A stretch of 64,000 bases of DNA from Pelodera strongyloides (lineage: Eukaryota > Nematoda > Chromadorea > Rhabditida > Rhabditidae): assembly GCA_036852015.1 (NCBI GenBank), contig JAANDG010000098.1, forward strand, positions 1-64,000, in the 5' to 3' direction. The notes under the pieces were generated by a model, which ran no database searches, was not told where the DNA came from, and was given only the letters and a program-made list of their open reading frames with translations. Made by a program: the position numbers and the translations under genes. Shown here one piece after another: positions 46,182-59,480 of this stretch; position 1 is the first letter of the stretch; every line of letters starts with the position of its first letter.

Positions 46182-49149
46182 AACTGGAGGAAGAGAGTGC
46201 TACTGAGAGAGAAATGTATGACATGTAAACCTTCTCCGGGCTAACAGAACATACCCATTGTCTGACCCGACTAAGGACCAAATAAAGGCCAGGCCAGAAA
46301 TGTCTATATAAAGATACTTGACTAAGCCGATAATATGCATTACATATGTACTGTTTCTGTAAGTAGGAAAATGTCCATTTAAAATGACCAAAACATAAGG
46401 GGGGGGAGCAGCATGTTCGGTGTTTTTTCTTGGTGTTTCAAATAAATAGACTTGTAGTCCGGACCGGACTGTATTACGGGAGAGAGGGGATCTTTTGGAG
46501 GAACAGCTGAATCAAATCGCATTAAACTGAAAAACAGCTATCATTTGATTCGACCGGATTCTCCTTCAATGCATGCCATAATATATAGACATATAAAATA
46601 GACTTTGCAACTGAACATCTATTGATTACACAAGGTTACTGTAAAATAAAAATAGAGAAAAACCATTACATGTATAATAAGTGCTGTTAGAATGGAAAAG
46701 AGCTGGGAGCCTGAGGGCACACTGAGACTGCTAATACGGGATTCTGAGACTAACAAGCTTGAATCAACGTTGCGGATATGTGGGAAAGACTGAGCTGCTA
46801 ACAACGGTCCGAAAACAACAACGATAATCTTTCGGACAGTTAATCGTCTCCGATAGGATATTTCTAAACAAGAGGCGCAAACTGGATTGAGCTAAGTTTA
46901 ACGATATATCACCCATAGTGCATGAAGGGGTATCGTTATTCAAGTGCCCAAAGCGTAGGAAATGATCTACGATCGCCTAGTCTATTGGCTCATTGTTGTA
47001 TTGAGACAATGGTTAGTCACTTGACAATTATCGAGTGCTGTTGATTAGGCAGGTATTTTTGATAGGGAGGTATATTTTTTGATGATCAAACGACTTTCGG
47101 AAAGGACTGGAGATTGCTCTCCAACCCTCGCACCATCAGTTCAAATAGGACAAACAAAGGGATTTAGCCTGAAGGAACGAGAGAATCGAATGATGAAACC
47201 ATGATATGGACAGGTTGCACGAGGAAATAATTTGAGAAGCAGAGACAAGGCGTACGGGGAAAAGGAGACTATGGGCTATCACGAATCCAGCCCATCCTTC
47301 CTCCAAGTAACCGGAGTTACCAGTGTAACATTGGTACCGAAGTTTTAATCACTAACAATACGGGAAGATTACGACCGAAACATTCGTCAGTCTGTAAAAA
47401 ATGGTTAGAATCCCACTATTGCTAGAAATCAATATACGTCAGAGTCATCTGGTAACAAAATATAACAATCGATAACTAGGCCAATCAGCTGTTTGCCGTC
47501 AGCCGGCTGGACAGTGCTAACGTAGATTAGTATGCAAATAAGGATCCGTGGCGTGTTTGGTACCGAATGGCTATCGAGGCGTGCCACGACCTTGGTTACC
47601 AGTAATAACAGGGTGGACGTACCATTGGCTAATAGGTAGATTGGTGCGCTCAGAACGAGGAATATACCCTCAATAAAATGAATGCCCGAGATGAGCAGGT
47701 GTCTTCTGGCAAATGACCCCTGCGGTCGATTGTTTTTCGCTAATTACACGCTCTATTGTATAATAATTAGGGTGGATTAATAGATGAAGGTGACTAACTT
47801 GGTCGTTTTTTATCGAAAAAAACGCATAGTTTACAATCAATTTATTCCTTCAGGGCTTATTTTCCTCATGCTTGAGGAAGTGCATGGTATTTTGATCAAA
47901 ATCTTAGACAACCTTGAATTAGGACGTTTTGAGAAAAGAGCAAGTAGACTCACAGCCACAAAGGTCGCATCATACTAGATGCCATTGTGTAGAGAGGAAA
48001 ACCAAATTAAGATTATTGGCAGATTGGAATCTTTGGGGCGAAAGCTTTTGTGAAAACATACAGCAAGATACGCAACCGTGTGCTTTGTATATGCAGTTTT
48101 CCTCCTCAGATCTCTTGTTTCTCTCGGGTGTTGTTTGATCAAATCGTATTAAATAAACTAGCAATAAGCGATCATCTAGGATCACCTCGTTATTTATTGT
48201 TAGTTTCTTCTCGCTGCAAATATGATAAAATGCGAATAAGAAGAAAAAACTGAGCGAGTACACAGAGATTCGCCGCTTCTCTACGAGTCAATGGAAAAAA
48301 TAAAAGCACGATTAACACTCGCTAGAAATCAAGAATAGAACAAAACTCAACCCATGTATTCGCAGTCTGGCAATGTCATCAGTGAGGTAACATATTGTTC
48401 AACAAAGACTCTTCCACCATGCAGTTTGACACGCCAGTGGATTTAATGAGGAAGTTCTTTAAAGAAACAGAGTTCTTTAAAGCCTTGCTTTCCCAGTATT
48501 TGTTGAAGCAAAGAGATTCACAGGCAAACAAGCAAAGTTGCACTAAAAGGTGGACTTGTTTTGCTGTCTAAAACTTACCCCATGTGGCAAGCAGCGCAAA
48601 AATGCAGCTAATGCACAGGAAGTCTTTTGAGGCGAACAGATTACGTTTTATGATTTTAAAGCAACGAAGCAAAGACACCTCAAGGATCTTCTTAAATCCA
48701 CTGGACAAGTGAGACTTGTGAGTTGTGGAAGCGTTTTCAGATGTGAATGATCGGATCAGTACACGAACTTCTCTCCGATCACTTATCGAAATCTTAAATC
48801 GAATCATGCTTTGTGCAGGCCAATTCAGCCAATATGCCCACCAATCTTCTCTGCTGATTCATGCGGTATTGATTGTTTTTATAAGCTTCGACTATATATA
48901 AATGTTCTATTGTACGAACTTGCGACGAAGACTACACTCATGTGCAAAAATGAGAGCTTTCAGCTTCGTAAGAGGTGCGGAAAAAAAGTCGATTTAGGAG
49001 GGAAAGGGGGAAATGTCTATGCGTATTGAAAGGAAAAGTTGATGATTTGCCTTTTGCGCCTTTCGGTGCTCTGGAGATATCCAAGGCGTTTTTGAACAGA
49101 ACAGGATTTGTACCGCCAGGAGCGATGGGAACGTGATAGAATCACCTCG

Positions 49150-49270
49150 AGAGAAGGAGCGAGAGAGGGAGCGAGAGAGATACAGAGAGAAGAGAAGGAA
49201 AGAGAGCGAACGAGAGAGGCATGGTTGGAGGATAAGGAGATAGAGTAACCTCGGAGAGAGAGAGAGTAAG
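49150..49270. repeat. Degenerate GA-rich tracts
   Basis: Purine-rich sequence with repeated GAGAGAG and GAGCGAGAG units over about 120 bases. Similar short tracts occur at 50671-50700, 51225-51252 and 51834-51852. Confidence 0.8.
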
Positions 49271-52200
49271 AGACGTAGAGAAATTTGTATATTTAAAAAG
49301 CACGATTCATTTAGATGCCTCTTCGATTATGACAAAAAAAGTCAAGGAACTGTAGAAACAACAATGAATAGACATAAAATACAGTAAGTGTTCAAAGGTA
49401 TCCGGGCATTGCGCATGAAATATGTGAACAATCGTGAAAGCGTGTCTGAGTGGCAGTTTTACGGGACCGGCGCGCTGAACGACAACCGCGGGGCAAACGC
49501 GCTTCGCTCCTCGGTGCGCGCAAAAACTTGCACACGAAGTGCCCGAACCACACTACTTGCGCCTAACAACCACAAAATGTTACTTGCCTTAATAACCGCA
49601 AACTATGGTGAAAGCACATGACCGGTATGAAATGGTTCATTATTTCTTCTTGTTTTTCTTTTTTTATCTCAGTGGTGTATGTAAAACATAGCAAATTGCC
49701 GACAAGGCGATCATAACACACAAGCATACATATATGACATTCTAGAAAGTTATTTCAGTCAGTGGCATCTTTTCAATCGACGTTTTTTCCTGTTGAAAAT
49801 AAAGAAATCTTAATATAATCAAATAACATGCAAAAGGAGACAAAATAAAAAAAAACGCTTCAAGGAGGAGATTGCTTTTTGAACCTTTGAACTTGAAGTA
49901 AGAAGTTTCAACAAACACAGGAATGTATAATTTTCCACGTCGGAACGGAATAAGAAGACTGATCTTCACAATATGTCATGGTACACCTATGCTTCATTTT
50001 CCAATGTTGAACTCGAATTCCTAGAATTGACAACTTCTGCATATGGCTCATTGATGTAATATCAATGGTTGACTGGCGATTGTAACTCAAAACATTACAG
50101 TGTACAAAGCATTTTTCTATATTGCAGATGAATACATAAAATTACGTCACTAAGCAGTGAAGTGAACCCATGGAAGACATAAAAAGGGGAAACAGATAAT
50201 AATCTCCTCCACGAGTTGGTTTTTGATTTGCATACGTCTTGAAAATACAACGCAAGGTATTAAACGGTTTGGTTCCGCTTCGCGCACGCTATTGTCGGTA
50301 ATATTTCAATGGCGAAAACTCAGGTTTCAGTTCAGTTCATATTTTTCCTTACTCCTTCTGTCCATACTCTATCGCTTCTCTTTGTCCTCAGCACATCGTT
50401 TTCTCACAATGACAGTTATTTGAGTATAATTGAGAAGTGGAAAAAGGCTGTGAATTGGCATCATTGACAGAGATTTTAAGTGGTAATAAAGCGATAGCAA
50501 TAAAAATTTCCATTGAACAAAAACGATACAAGGAAACGAAAATGGTAAACTCATATGAAAACATTCCAAGCAAAACACACCAAAAATCTTAACCCAGTTA
50601 GCAAACTCGCCATGCATAGGTTTGGAGAAACAGAGAGCCATACACAGAAGTGTGAAGGGTTGTCAAAGAGAGAGAGAGAGAGAGAGGCAGAGAGAGTGGG
50701 AGACTTTATACGTAAACGGTTAAATTACCCAGTGTGTATGGAGATGAACCGGTTCCAAATGCAGCACATACCCAGTCACTGATGTTCTCCGTTCACACGA
50801 ACACCTAATGAATGGAGAAATCTCGTTAGTTTTCCAACATCCATCCACAAAATCGGAATATTCTTTTCAACAGTAGACCAGAATATTATCAATACCTTGT
50901 AACTGATCGACTGCATAGGGACATTTTGTCTATATTTGAAGATCAGTTCTCTCGTTGATTATACATATGGATTCATCAATTTGTGTTTGGATTAAACATA
51001 GGAAGATGAGAACGATGCACATTATCTCAGGGTACAGATCCCAATTCCACTAAAGGCGACGACTAAATGTGGTTTCGATTGGGCTAATTTCGGCGTCCTA
51101 CCATTGGACCAGAGCCTAATTTGCATATGGAACGAGGTATTGTTGCTGCTCGTATTCTAAGTGCCGCGGGGTGAAAAGTGAGCGAACACATTTTAAGCAA
51201 CAGACCTAGAGGAAAGGAGGTGGAGGGGGAGAGATGAGAGAGGGAGAGAGAGTGATCACAAAGCATATTAAGCAATTCAGCCATATTCTACTATGCATGA
51301 TCGCACATTATTCGTGAGTGTAAAATAAGTTTCAGTAGTCTATGCATTCACGCAAATTGAAACCATTATTCGTACTAAAATTGAAATTGCATTAAGAATC
51401 TTATTCAACGTATGCACAGATGTCGTCAAGATCTGCCGCTAAAATCGCTGCCTTTGAAAGAAGTTCAACAAAAAGTTGAAATGCAAGGATTTCACGTGTC
51501 GGGTAGAACAAGAGTGGATAGGTAAATTCTGAAATTCGCGCAGTGCAACACATGGATATGTTTGTTTCGATGCATGTGAAAAAAAGAGTTGGTCGATGTG
51601 ACATCTCTGCAGCCCCGTTCCACACAAGCCACTAATCCCATCAATGGAGCACCTTCATACAGAACACACGTTTCTGCGCATCCCAGTGAGTAGAGGGGAT
51701 AAAGGAAATTTCCGTTTTATCGTTATGGTGTTTAAATAATCTTAATAGTTCATACATTCTTAATTGACATATAAAATGCATGTAGGACGCAGGTACGCGA
51801 TTTGTTACATTTGTCACTTTGGAAATTAGTAGCAGAGAGAGAGAGAGAGAGTGGGACTAGAGAAGTAGGGATGTGAGATAGATTCGAGATCTCTTAGAGT
51901 GGATGCCGTTTTCACCTAGACGTCACGCAAGAGCACCAATGGAGAGATTTAAACACGCACTTGATGGGCGTTCTCGGCTTTATTAAGGAAGCACTCAAGA
52001 AGCCGGAGACGATAGAGAAAGGTGAATAGGGAACAAGGGAAATAGACCTTAACTAAGAGAGTGATTAGAGTAGTTTGCGATTAATATGGTACTTAATGGT
52101 GACACAATATTGCGAGGCAATGTTTTAGGGGTTGGCATTGGTCCTCAACATCCCCTCCCAAGACACATGCATCTTTCTCAACCAAGGTCGAAATTTAGAC

Positions 52201-54965
52201 TATTTTCCCACGCTGAACTCGATTTCACCTTGTATTCGAAATTAGCAACTAGTGATGTGAGAAAGAGCCTCTTGAAGACTAGGAAAGAATGCATTTTGAT
52301 TCCCACACTCACACAGGTAAGCGCATCCAATTGCGTGGACAAAAAATATCGACCTTTTATTGGCTGCTTTTATTGCAGATGTCAGACTTGGAAGCGTGGA
52401 ACCGTTTCAAAAAGCCGAAAGGCAGAGTCAAACACACAGTTAGAAAAAAGTAGCGGAATTTCTATTGAACGATTTTGTAGACTAGAATAGCCGTACGACA
52501 CACGTCTCACGTCTTCAGATCTATTCATCTCATTGTGAATTCCGGGGATTCTTCCAACGGAACATCCATTCATTTAAGAAGAACACAAAGGACTCAGTGG
52601 TCCTTTTCACTGCGTGAAACAAATACGGAAGGTATTACATGACTGGGTAAATATGGTCAAATCACAAATATACAATTCAATATTTTCACTGACAACACTA
52701 ATTTTGCTTGCTTTTATAATTGTTCGGCTTTACTGTGTTCTGCTCTGAATAGTGTATTCACATTTGTAAAGAAAACAACGGTGTACGGAGGAAGTATTAG
52801 TTGTGTCAAGCATAAAGGTGTAGAAACATATGAGTTGCTGTGCTGAACGTATACACGTGTCAATTTGTAAGAATGTCAAATAGCAGTAACTGGCTCATCT
52901 CCAGAAAGCGGCGCACTTCACAAACGAAGCGGGACCACACGCAAACACGTGTTTTCTGCGGGATGAGGTCATCAAGCTAAAAATAAGAACAAATATCCGA
53001 ATCTGGAAGCAAAGAATGCACAAGGTGATCGAAGTCCAATACGTTATTATTTAGTCTCATAGTTAACAGGGACTAAACGATGAGATAAGAAAATGTACTC
53101 ATTATTGAACGCCATGCATTTCTTTGATACAATGTAGAATCGCAAATCGAGCGCTAACGTTCACAAAGTATCTTCTTAAATGCGTAATCGAACCAATTAC
53201 GCACATTCATGTCTCTATTTGGTGTTGTTATCGAAATAGGATAACGTATGTTCTATCTCTCGTTTATTTGTCTAGTTTAATAGGTTTCGATGTTAAGAAA
53301 GGGGAGAAAAACGGTCGTTGCCACCAAAATATGCGCGCAAACATCTAGGAAAGAAACACAAAAGGGGACACTCTGACGTCCCCTGACTCCACTTCCGACT
53401 CGCGGAAACGTATGCGGATATAGTCTAGGGAATAGACATGCTAAATATGGGCAGATTTAATCATCTCTAACTACAACCAAAACCTACACAATCTGCTCAG
53501 ATTTAAAACCAGATTTCTGCACATTACACTTTACTGAAAAGTTAAGTATTTAGTTTGCAGGAGTTCAAAATCAATCTTAGACAATATAAGTGCCCTATTT
53601 AATTCAGAAACGGCTATCGAATGGATGGTTCCATTCTTCGAATGGTGCAGGCTCACATAAAAGTGGTATCCAGCAACAGCAACCAGTGTGACAGGTGTTG
53701 TACTATTGTTTGGCGAAAAAGGACGTCGGCTGTCCCCAAAATGGGTGGACCTCCGAAATTGGATTTGTCCTCACCACAAAGGGACGGAATTGTAGTAGTA
53801 GTAGTAGCCATGGTGCCCCTAATCGGCCACCACCAATATAGCCCCCCACCCCCGAATATCGGATTTCAGAATTAACGGACATGGTCAAGACAAGCCGGGC
53901 AGCTACTTATGCAAACCAAGATACATCAAAACATCGTGTCTTACATTCGTGACAAGGAAAACTTGTAGCTACTTTTTTATGGATCTGATGCTAACACAGT
54001 TGGTGACAAATATGTTTGATCATTCGTCAGTGATAAACAAAAATAGAAACGAATGGAGAATAAAAAAAAAGAGCGGCCTGAAAAAAAACATTCAGGTGGT
54101 TGTTAGAAAAGATCTCTTTGGAATGGCTTGCACAATATATTTTCACCTTTTCATATTTCAGAATTATGATTCAACGTCTGCGTTCAGCCCCACATTCGTC
54201 CTTGACCGCATGCTTAGCGCAAAGAACGCCTTAGTGTTAACCAGTCTTGTATTCAAATTCGATTTTATTGAGGCCAAGTACGTTTTAAGAGGATACAAAT
54301 AGTTGTGCTTGCTATCGCACATCCAAAAAGAAACTGCAAGAAAAGTTTCTTCCTGCTATTTCACAAGGAAAAAGAGCGTCGATGCAATAAGGCGATCGCA
54401 ACAATCGTTAAATATAGAAAAAGTTTGTTAAATTCGCTTGCGTGCGAATCAAACTGAATATTCTCTGAACAACAATCTATAACGTTAATGTTCCAACATT
54501 ATGTACACGAGGATATTGTACAAGGAAAATGTCAGTTGTATACAGTGTTAGCAGAACAAGGGTGCGGCTGCAGTAAGCAAATATGGGAACGAAGAATTTA
54601 ACTAGTGCTGATTAGTCTACCGGCGACAAACACCGATTAATAGAATTAAAGGGACAAACTATGTATGAAGGCAACATCACTCACGATCCCGAGATTAACG
54701 ATGATCACGAGGGTTCAACTTTTAACAATGAGACCACCCGTTCATGTAGTTTATGAATACTTTAATTCAATTTATTTATCTCATTGTCATCACTTTTAGC
54801 AAAACAGACAGAAACCATACACAAGAGATGTTCCCAGCATTTATATATTTTCGGCGTCCCTGTTTGGCTAGAAATCTCCAATAAGTGGAGCAACTACACA
54901 ATTCATACCGCAAAGCAACATCAAACAATGTACACGAGGCACTCTCGTCATTTTCGCAAAAACTT

Positions 54966-55038
54966 TGCTCCCGGTGAGGATCGAACTCACGACCTTCAGA
55001 TTATGAGACTGACGCGCTGCCTACTGCGCTACGGAAGC
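54966..55038 (-). tRNA. tRNA-Met (CAU), elongator type
   Basis: 73 nt on the minus strand. The 5' arm GCTTCCG pairs with CGGGAGC at the 3' end, followed by discriminator A. The A box is near TAGCGCAGTAGGC and the B box is GAGTTCGATCC. The anticodon loop is CTCATAA, anticodon CAT at 55003-55005. No intron. Initiator tRNAs have AUCG-type T loops and different stems, so elongator Met is the better reading. Confidence 0.95.
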
Positions 55039-56902
55039 AGTGAAAGGGCTGTGCTTTTGTCCTCTGAAAGACAACGTTCCCATTCTTGAGGCAAACCATC
55101 GTATTGAATCAAGAAAGACAATTTTATAAGAAAGAAAGATATAATAATATAGTAATATATATAGTTTTCACAGCTTTGATATAAGCTCGGCGGGAAGTAT
55201 ATTAAACCGAACAAATGGAACAAATTAACAACTAGCCAGGCACACAAAATTCAAGCGATATTATATTAATATAAAAAATGCAAAAAGGAGCGGTAAGAAG
55301 GTGCAATAATCCTTGTATAGCTCTTTCAGGCAGTCCTTTTTCGGAGGTATTAAGGTCACCAATTCTTTTCAATTTTTAGAAAATGTGCAATGTTCGTTTG
55401 TCAAAAATCCCTCTTGAGAAAATAGTAATACGAGTCATTAAGTACATTCGACCTTGTTTTGCATTTAGACGTTATAATTTACAGGACGTATCTTACGCGA
55501 TAATCATTCGGCATATATGGATTTGTTTAGGTTAACGATCTGTTTATTTTCATTCACTGTATATAGAAGCCTTAGTTCACTTAATACACTTAATAGTGTG
55601 GGAAGGGAAAGTGTTCTACCTTGACGCCCTCTCACCCTAAGTGATGTTTTCCTCTCCAGTCACGGTTAGCTAATAACATAGTTCGGAGCCCTTGATAACT
55701 GGCTTCCGGATATGACAAGCGCGGCACGAATAAAACAATACCTCAAAAGCGACGGGTCTATTAGCAATCTTCTCAAAAATTAAATACAACGTGGGAAAAA
55801 AACCAGTTAATGTCGTGCACCGCAGAGGCCATCATACGCCTATAGCAATTGAAATATGAGCACAATAGATGTTCATTTATTGTCGTTGGAAGGTGAACTC
55901 AATTGGAAGAGAGCACAAAAGTAAACATGAGAAAAGTGACAATACCCCCACACATGTACACTTATTTTTCCGATAGCCAATAAAAATGGACGCTGCAAAA
56001 GGTATTAAACCAAACAAATGTTCGTAACTGGTCATATTGTTTAATCCAGTATACACATTTTATACATTTTATTTTGTCTAACAATAACGTTTTTTTGTGT
56101 GCTAATTATCTTCTCAAGCAAGTCAAACTAGGTGTGTCTTGTTAAATATTCTAATATATATATTTGTTCGCATAGTATCAAATTTCTAAATCAATCATCG
56201 GCTTCCGCATGACGTATATTTGCATGCAAATTTCCGTGTCAACATCATAAACAAGATAAACAAAGATGTGAAAATAACAAACACTGCATGTATTGTGTTA
56301 TTTTTTCAAATCTTACATAAACATAATGTTTGAGGAGTAAACAGAATCTCAAAAGTCACCGAATAAACAAAAACTACGCAAAAAATTTTGCAGATACGTA
56401 CTTCGCCTGTGCAAATGTCTTTGGAATGTAGAATACAAGTATAGAACAAAATTGAAATAATCCTGCAGATTGAATTGAATGACAGCTCTCACAGTACAGT
56501 CTCTCACACGGTGAAAGAGCATCGAAATGGCTAAATGTCCACTGTGTCATGCACTAATAACCGGACGGACGACTCAATATACATCCACATGGCTATTATA
56601 CGAGTTGAAGGGGCGCAAAAATTGGTTGCCTGACCCCAATATGCAAATATACGATCTACCTCAATCTATAAAACACACTGACCGTTTCATCTTCTTTAAC
56701 GAACCCGAAACAACCAACAAGCATTACAGAAGTGAGAATGTAAAAATATCATAGTTTATTTCTTTCTACATCATACCATAATACTCATATCACGTTATAT
56801 TAATCTGTCAAAAAAATGTCCTAGCCGGCAGTTATTCAAACAAAAAATATCATGCTCGTTATATTTATGAAAATTTGGGCAGGGGGTTTATCCTATATAA
56901 GG
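55039..56902. other. Intergenic, non-coding
   Basis: AT-rich. A plus-strand ORF at 56527-56754 begins with a C-P-L-C-H motif but has no further domain evidence. A perfect 65-bp repeat copy at 56792..56856 is listed separately. Confidence 0.45.
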
Positions 56903-57132
56903 CTAAACACGAGGCGGGTTAAGGGCATTAAGTTGTTCAGCAACAATTAGACCCGTTGCCTGTTCCTGAGCTTTCAAATTGTTGAGAAATCTTTCCTTCT
57001 GTATCTCCCATGTCCAGTTTTCACGGTGAGAACATATCAACATCTGAATAAATTACATACTTTAAAAACGTTATATTAATCTGTCAAAAAAATGTCCTAG
57101 CCGGCAGTTATTCAAACAAAAAATATCATGCT
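56792..57132. repeat. 65-bp perfect direct repeats bracketing a terminal exon
   Basis: Copies at 56792..56856 and 57068..57132 both begin ACGTTATATTAATCTGTC and end AATATCATGCT. The 211 bp between them contain the whole last exon (56903..57043) of the minus-strand enzyme gene. In addition, TACCTCAATCTAT at about 56658 occurs inverted just after the right copy (57133). This looks like the scar of a local duplication or insertion. Confidence 0.9.
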
Positions 57133-59480
57133 ATAGATTGAGGTAAAACCTAATAAAATAACTGACTTTATTGTTGGGCAATCCATACTGCCTGATTCAT
57201 TACACCTTTTGAAATATTCCCTGATCCTTGTATGTACAGTACATATGTCATATGCATACATACAAAAGAACAACAGATCAAAACTAACCCTCTGATATTG
57301 GAAGATCCGTAGTAGGAAACACGACTTGAAGTGCACTGCGAAAGCAGCTCGCAACTATAACAACCATGTTTTATTACTTGCGCCAAAATCACAATTCTGG
57401 TCTCAGATCAACAGATCTCTTTATTTTATGCGTATTATTAAAACTGTGTTCGGCTTTCATACCTCTTCTTCCTTACTATCCACATCGCCGTAAACGAGAA
57501 TGTTAACAAAAATGCCTCCTGAAAATGGAACAAAATTAGCTAAAGTATGAGTAGTAAGATTAACTCTATTACTGTAAAACATAAAAGTTCAGCATGACGT
57601 TTTCATTGCAACTTGTACTTGCAAACGTCTGCAGCTAATCTTTCTTTTTGAATTTGTGACTGCATCAACGAGATTTCTAATACCGCCACTGTCTACGAAC
57701 TCCTATGTTTAGTTGAGACGAGAACTCGTGCTCAAGGCAATTTATGACTTCTCACCCTCCGGTCCTACAATCTTCGACATTACTTCAATTGTCTGATCGG
57801 TTCGGAAACCATCGATTGGGCAAACAACTACCCTTTCTTGATCATTAGAGCAGGCATCCAGAAAGAGGTAGTCAAAGGATTCGCCTGAATCAGTGATCGT
57901 ACGAAGCTACTACTGTAAAGATGAAGATAAGTACGGTACATATTGCGTTCGTTACATTTATGATGTGGATAATCCTTAAAATATGCATAATTTATGCTCA
58001 TCCTACCTTGTTCGTACAGCTTCTTTGAGTATTCAATGCCGTCAGCAACAATCACTCGATTATTTGGCGTATCGATACGTCCAAAGTATTTCGCCGAAAT
58101 TTCCGCCATTTCCGGTTCGATTTCTAGTGTGAGCGTGTCCAACTGAATTGACAATATTTACAAAACAACTGGTCCTATCATCTTGTTCACAATAGTAGAA
58201 GTTAATTAACGCACATGAACTGTTTTCACTGTCCCGATGTAATTTTGAAATTGTCCGCCACCCAAACCGTAAGCCAAAATTCGATTTCGCCCTCCATTTA
58301 GTTGAAGAGCCTGAAAAAAAAAACGAAGATTGTTCTCGATTCAATACTACAACATGTACAGTTCGTTGAAACATTGATGTAAGATTTGAAAATCAGCACA
58401 GCGAATCTGCATTCCCACTCTTCATGGTTACGGAACAAAATTGTACCTCAATCATAAATCCAGCGGCTATAGTAACTTGACAGTAAAAACTGACAACCAT
58501 ATCAAGTTGTACACTCCATTTCGATGTGTCCAGTGAATATTTATTCAGGTCTGAAGAATACACAAGAAACACCCTCATAACCCAATCAAAAACTACTAGA
58601 TTTGACTGAAAAAAATGGTTAAAAATGTACGATGAGAACCAGGCACAGCAGAAAATAAACACGTTGCTCCTATGGTCTAATTAACAGGAACTTGAACTGG
58701 ATCTAAGAAGAATAAGTGAAGAATTGTTGCTCAGCAAACCATTCAATAATATATAAACCAATAATACCTTCTGGTATAATAATGTTGTTCTGTGATAGGG
58801 CTGCTGAAGGGATTTTGTCTGGGACAATGTAGCGTTCGACAACTAGACTGCAAAGAAATTGTAAAAACCACGTTTGCCTTATGTATTGTGTATAATTGCT
58901 CGAGCAAAAACACATAAATTCATACGGTAAACTAATTGTGCTCTGAACATCACAATAGCAGGGGTTCTCCCTCCTCCTTGAGGTAAGGGTAAGTTCTCCA
59001 ATTGCTCAAGATCAACAAACCGTTTCTCCTTGTTTCTGAATGGTGTATCGTAAACAGTGAAGCAATCTCCTCCTGTCGTACAAAAACGATCAAGTTGATG
59101 TCTTCCTCGTTTCAGAATAATTTCCTCACGTTCAGCTCGAGACAATGAAGAGAATAGAAATGGGTACTAAACGTTTTTTCGAAGTTTATGGAATAGAATT
59201 CTTTATGTGAAGTTATCGTACATACCCAAGTACATTATATGTAGGTACTATGCTACAAACCACTAAATCTTTTATTCATTTTCTATTATTGCGGCGGGAT
59301 TAGTCTCAATCCGAGGAGAACTTTACAAATGCAACATTATGCCTCGGCTTTTACAATATGTACCGCAGTATTTAACATAATTCATAAAACCTGCAAGGGA
59401 TTTGTAAAAGGTTCTTAGCTCACCACTAATACGACTGCTAGAATCAAGCAGACCAAATAACGAGCGTAGTTTCTCGACAT
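56903..59480 (-). CDS. Spermidine-synthase-fold SAM-dependent enzyme (nematode methyltransferase-like family)
   Basis: Exons: 59424..59480 (ATG), 58926..59166, 58768..58847, 58447..58605, 58215..58310, 58007..58142, 57756..57884, 57463..57518, 57289..57354, 56903..57043 (TAG). The N-terminus M-S-R-N-Y-A-R-Y-L-V-C-L-I-L-A-V-V-L is a signal anchor. The core has the SAM-binding glycine loop Y-G-L-G-G-G, the acidic residue after strand 2 (L-E-I-E-P-E-M), V-A-D-G-I-E-Y as in spermidine synthases, and F-D-Y-L-F-L-D-A. From 58310 to the end the phases are consistent. Two joins are unresolved: exon 2 to 3 (phase 1 to 2), and exon 3 to 4, where an 11-nt exon at 58692..58702 could restore phase. The tail includes L-I-C-S-H-R-E-N-W. 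Substrate unknown; lack of close polyamine-site evidence means a methyltransferase-like role is as likely. The first two joins may hide a damaged or missed exon. Confidence 0.75.

Larger units (their letters stand above)
40388..54965. other. Gene-poor 14.6-kb interval
   Basis: No phase-consistent exon chain was found on either strand. It may contain 5' untranslated exons of the tetraspanin gene: for example TTCTCCCCAG-exon-GTAAGCAAG at about 41968-41994, minus. It has a 44-base A run (41716-41759), GA microsatellites at 46.1, 49.1, 50.7, 51.2 and 51.8 kb, and a GC-richer patch at about 43700-43895. Short ORFs here look random. Confidence 0.5.

Noticed and set aside
56527..56754. 75-codon ORF starting with C-P-L-C-H
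   Set aside because: One zinc-finger-like motif only, no second half, and no neighbouring exons.
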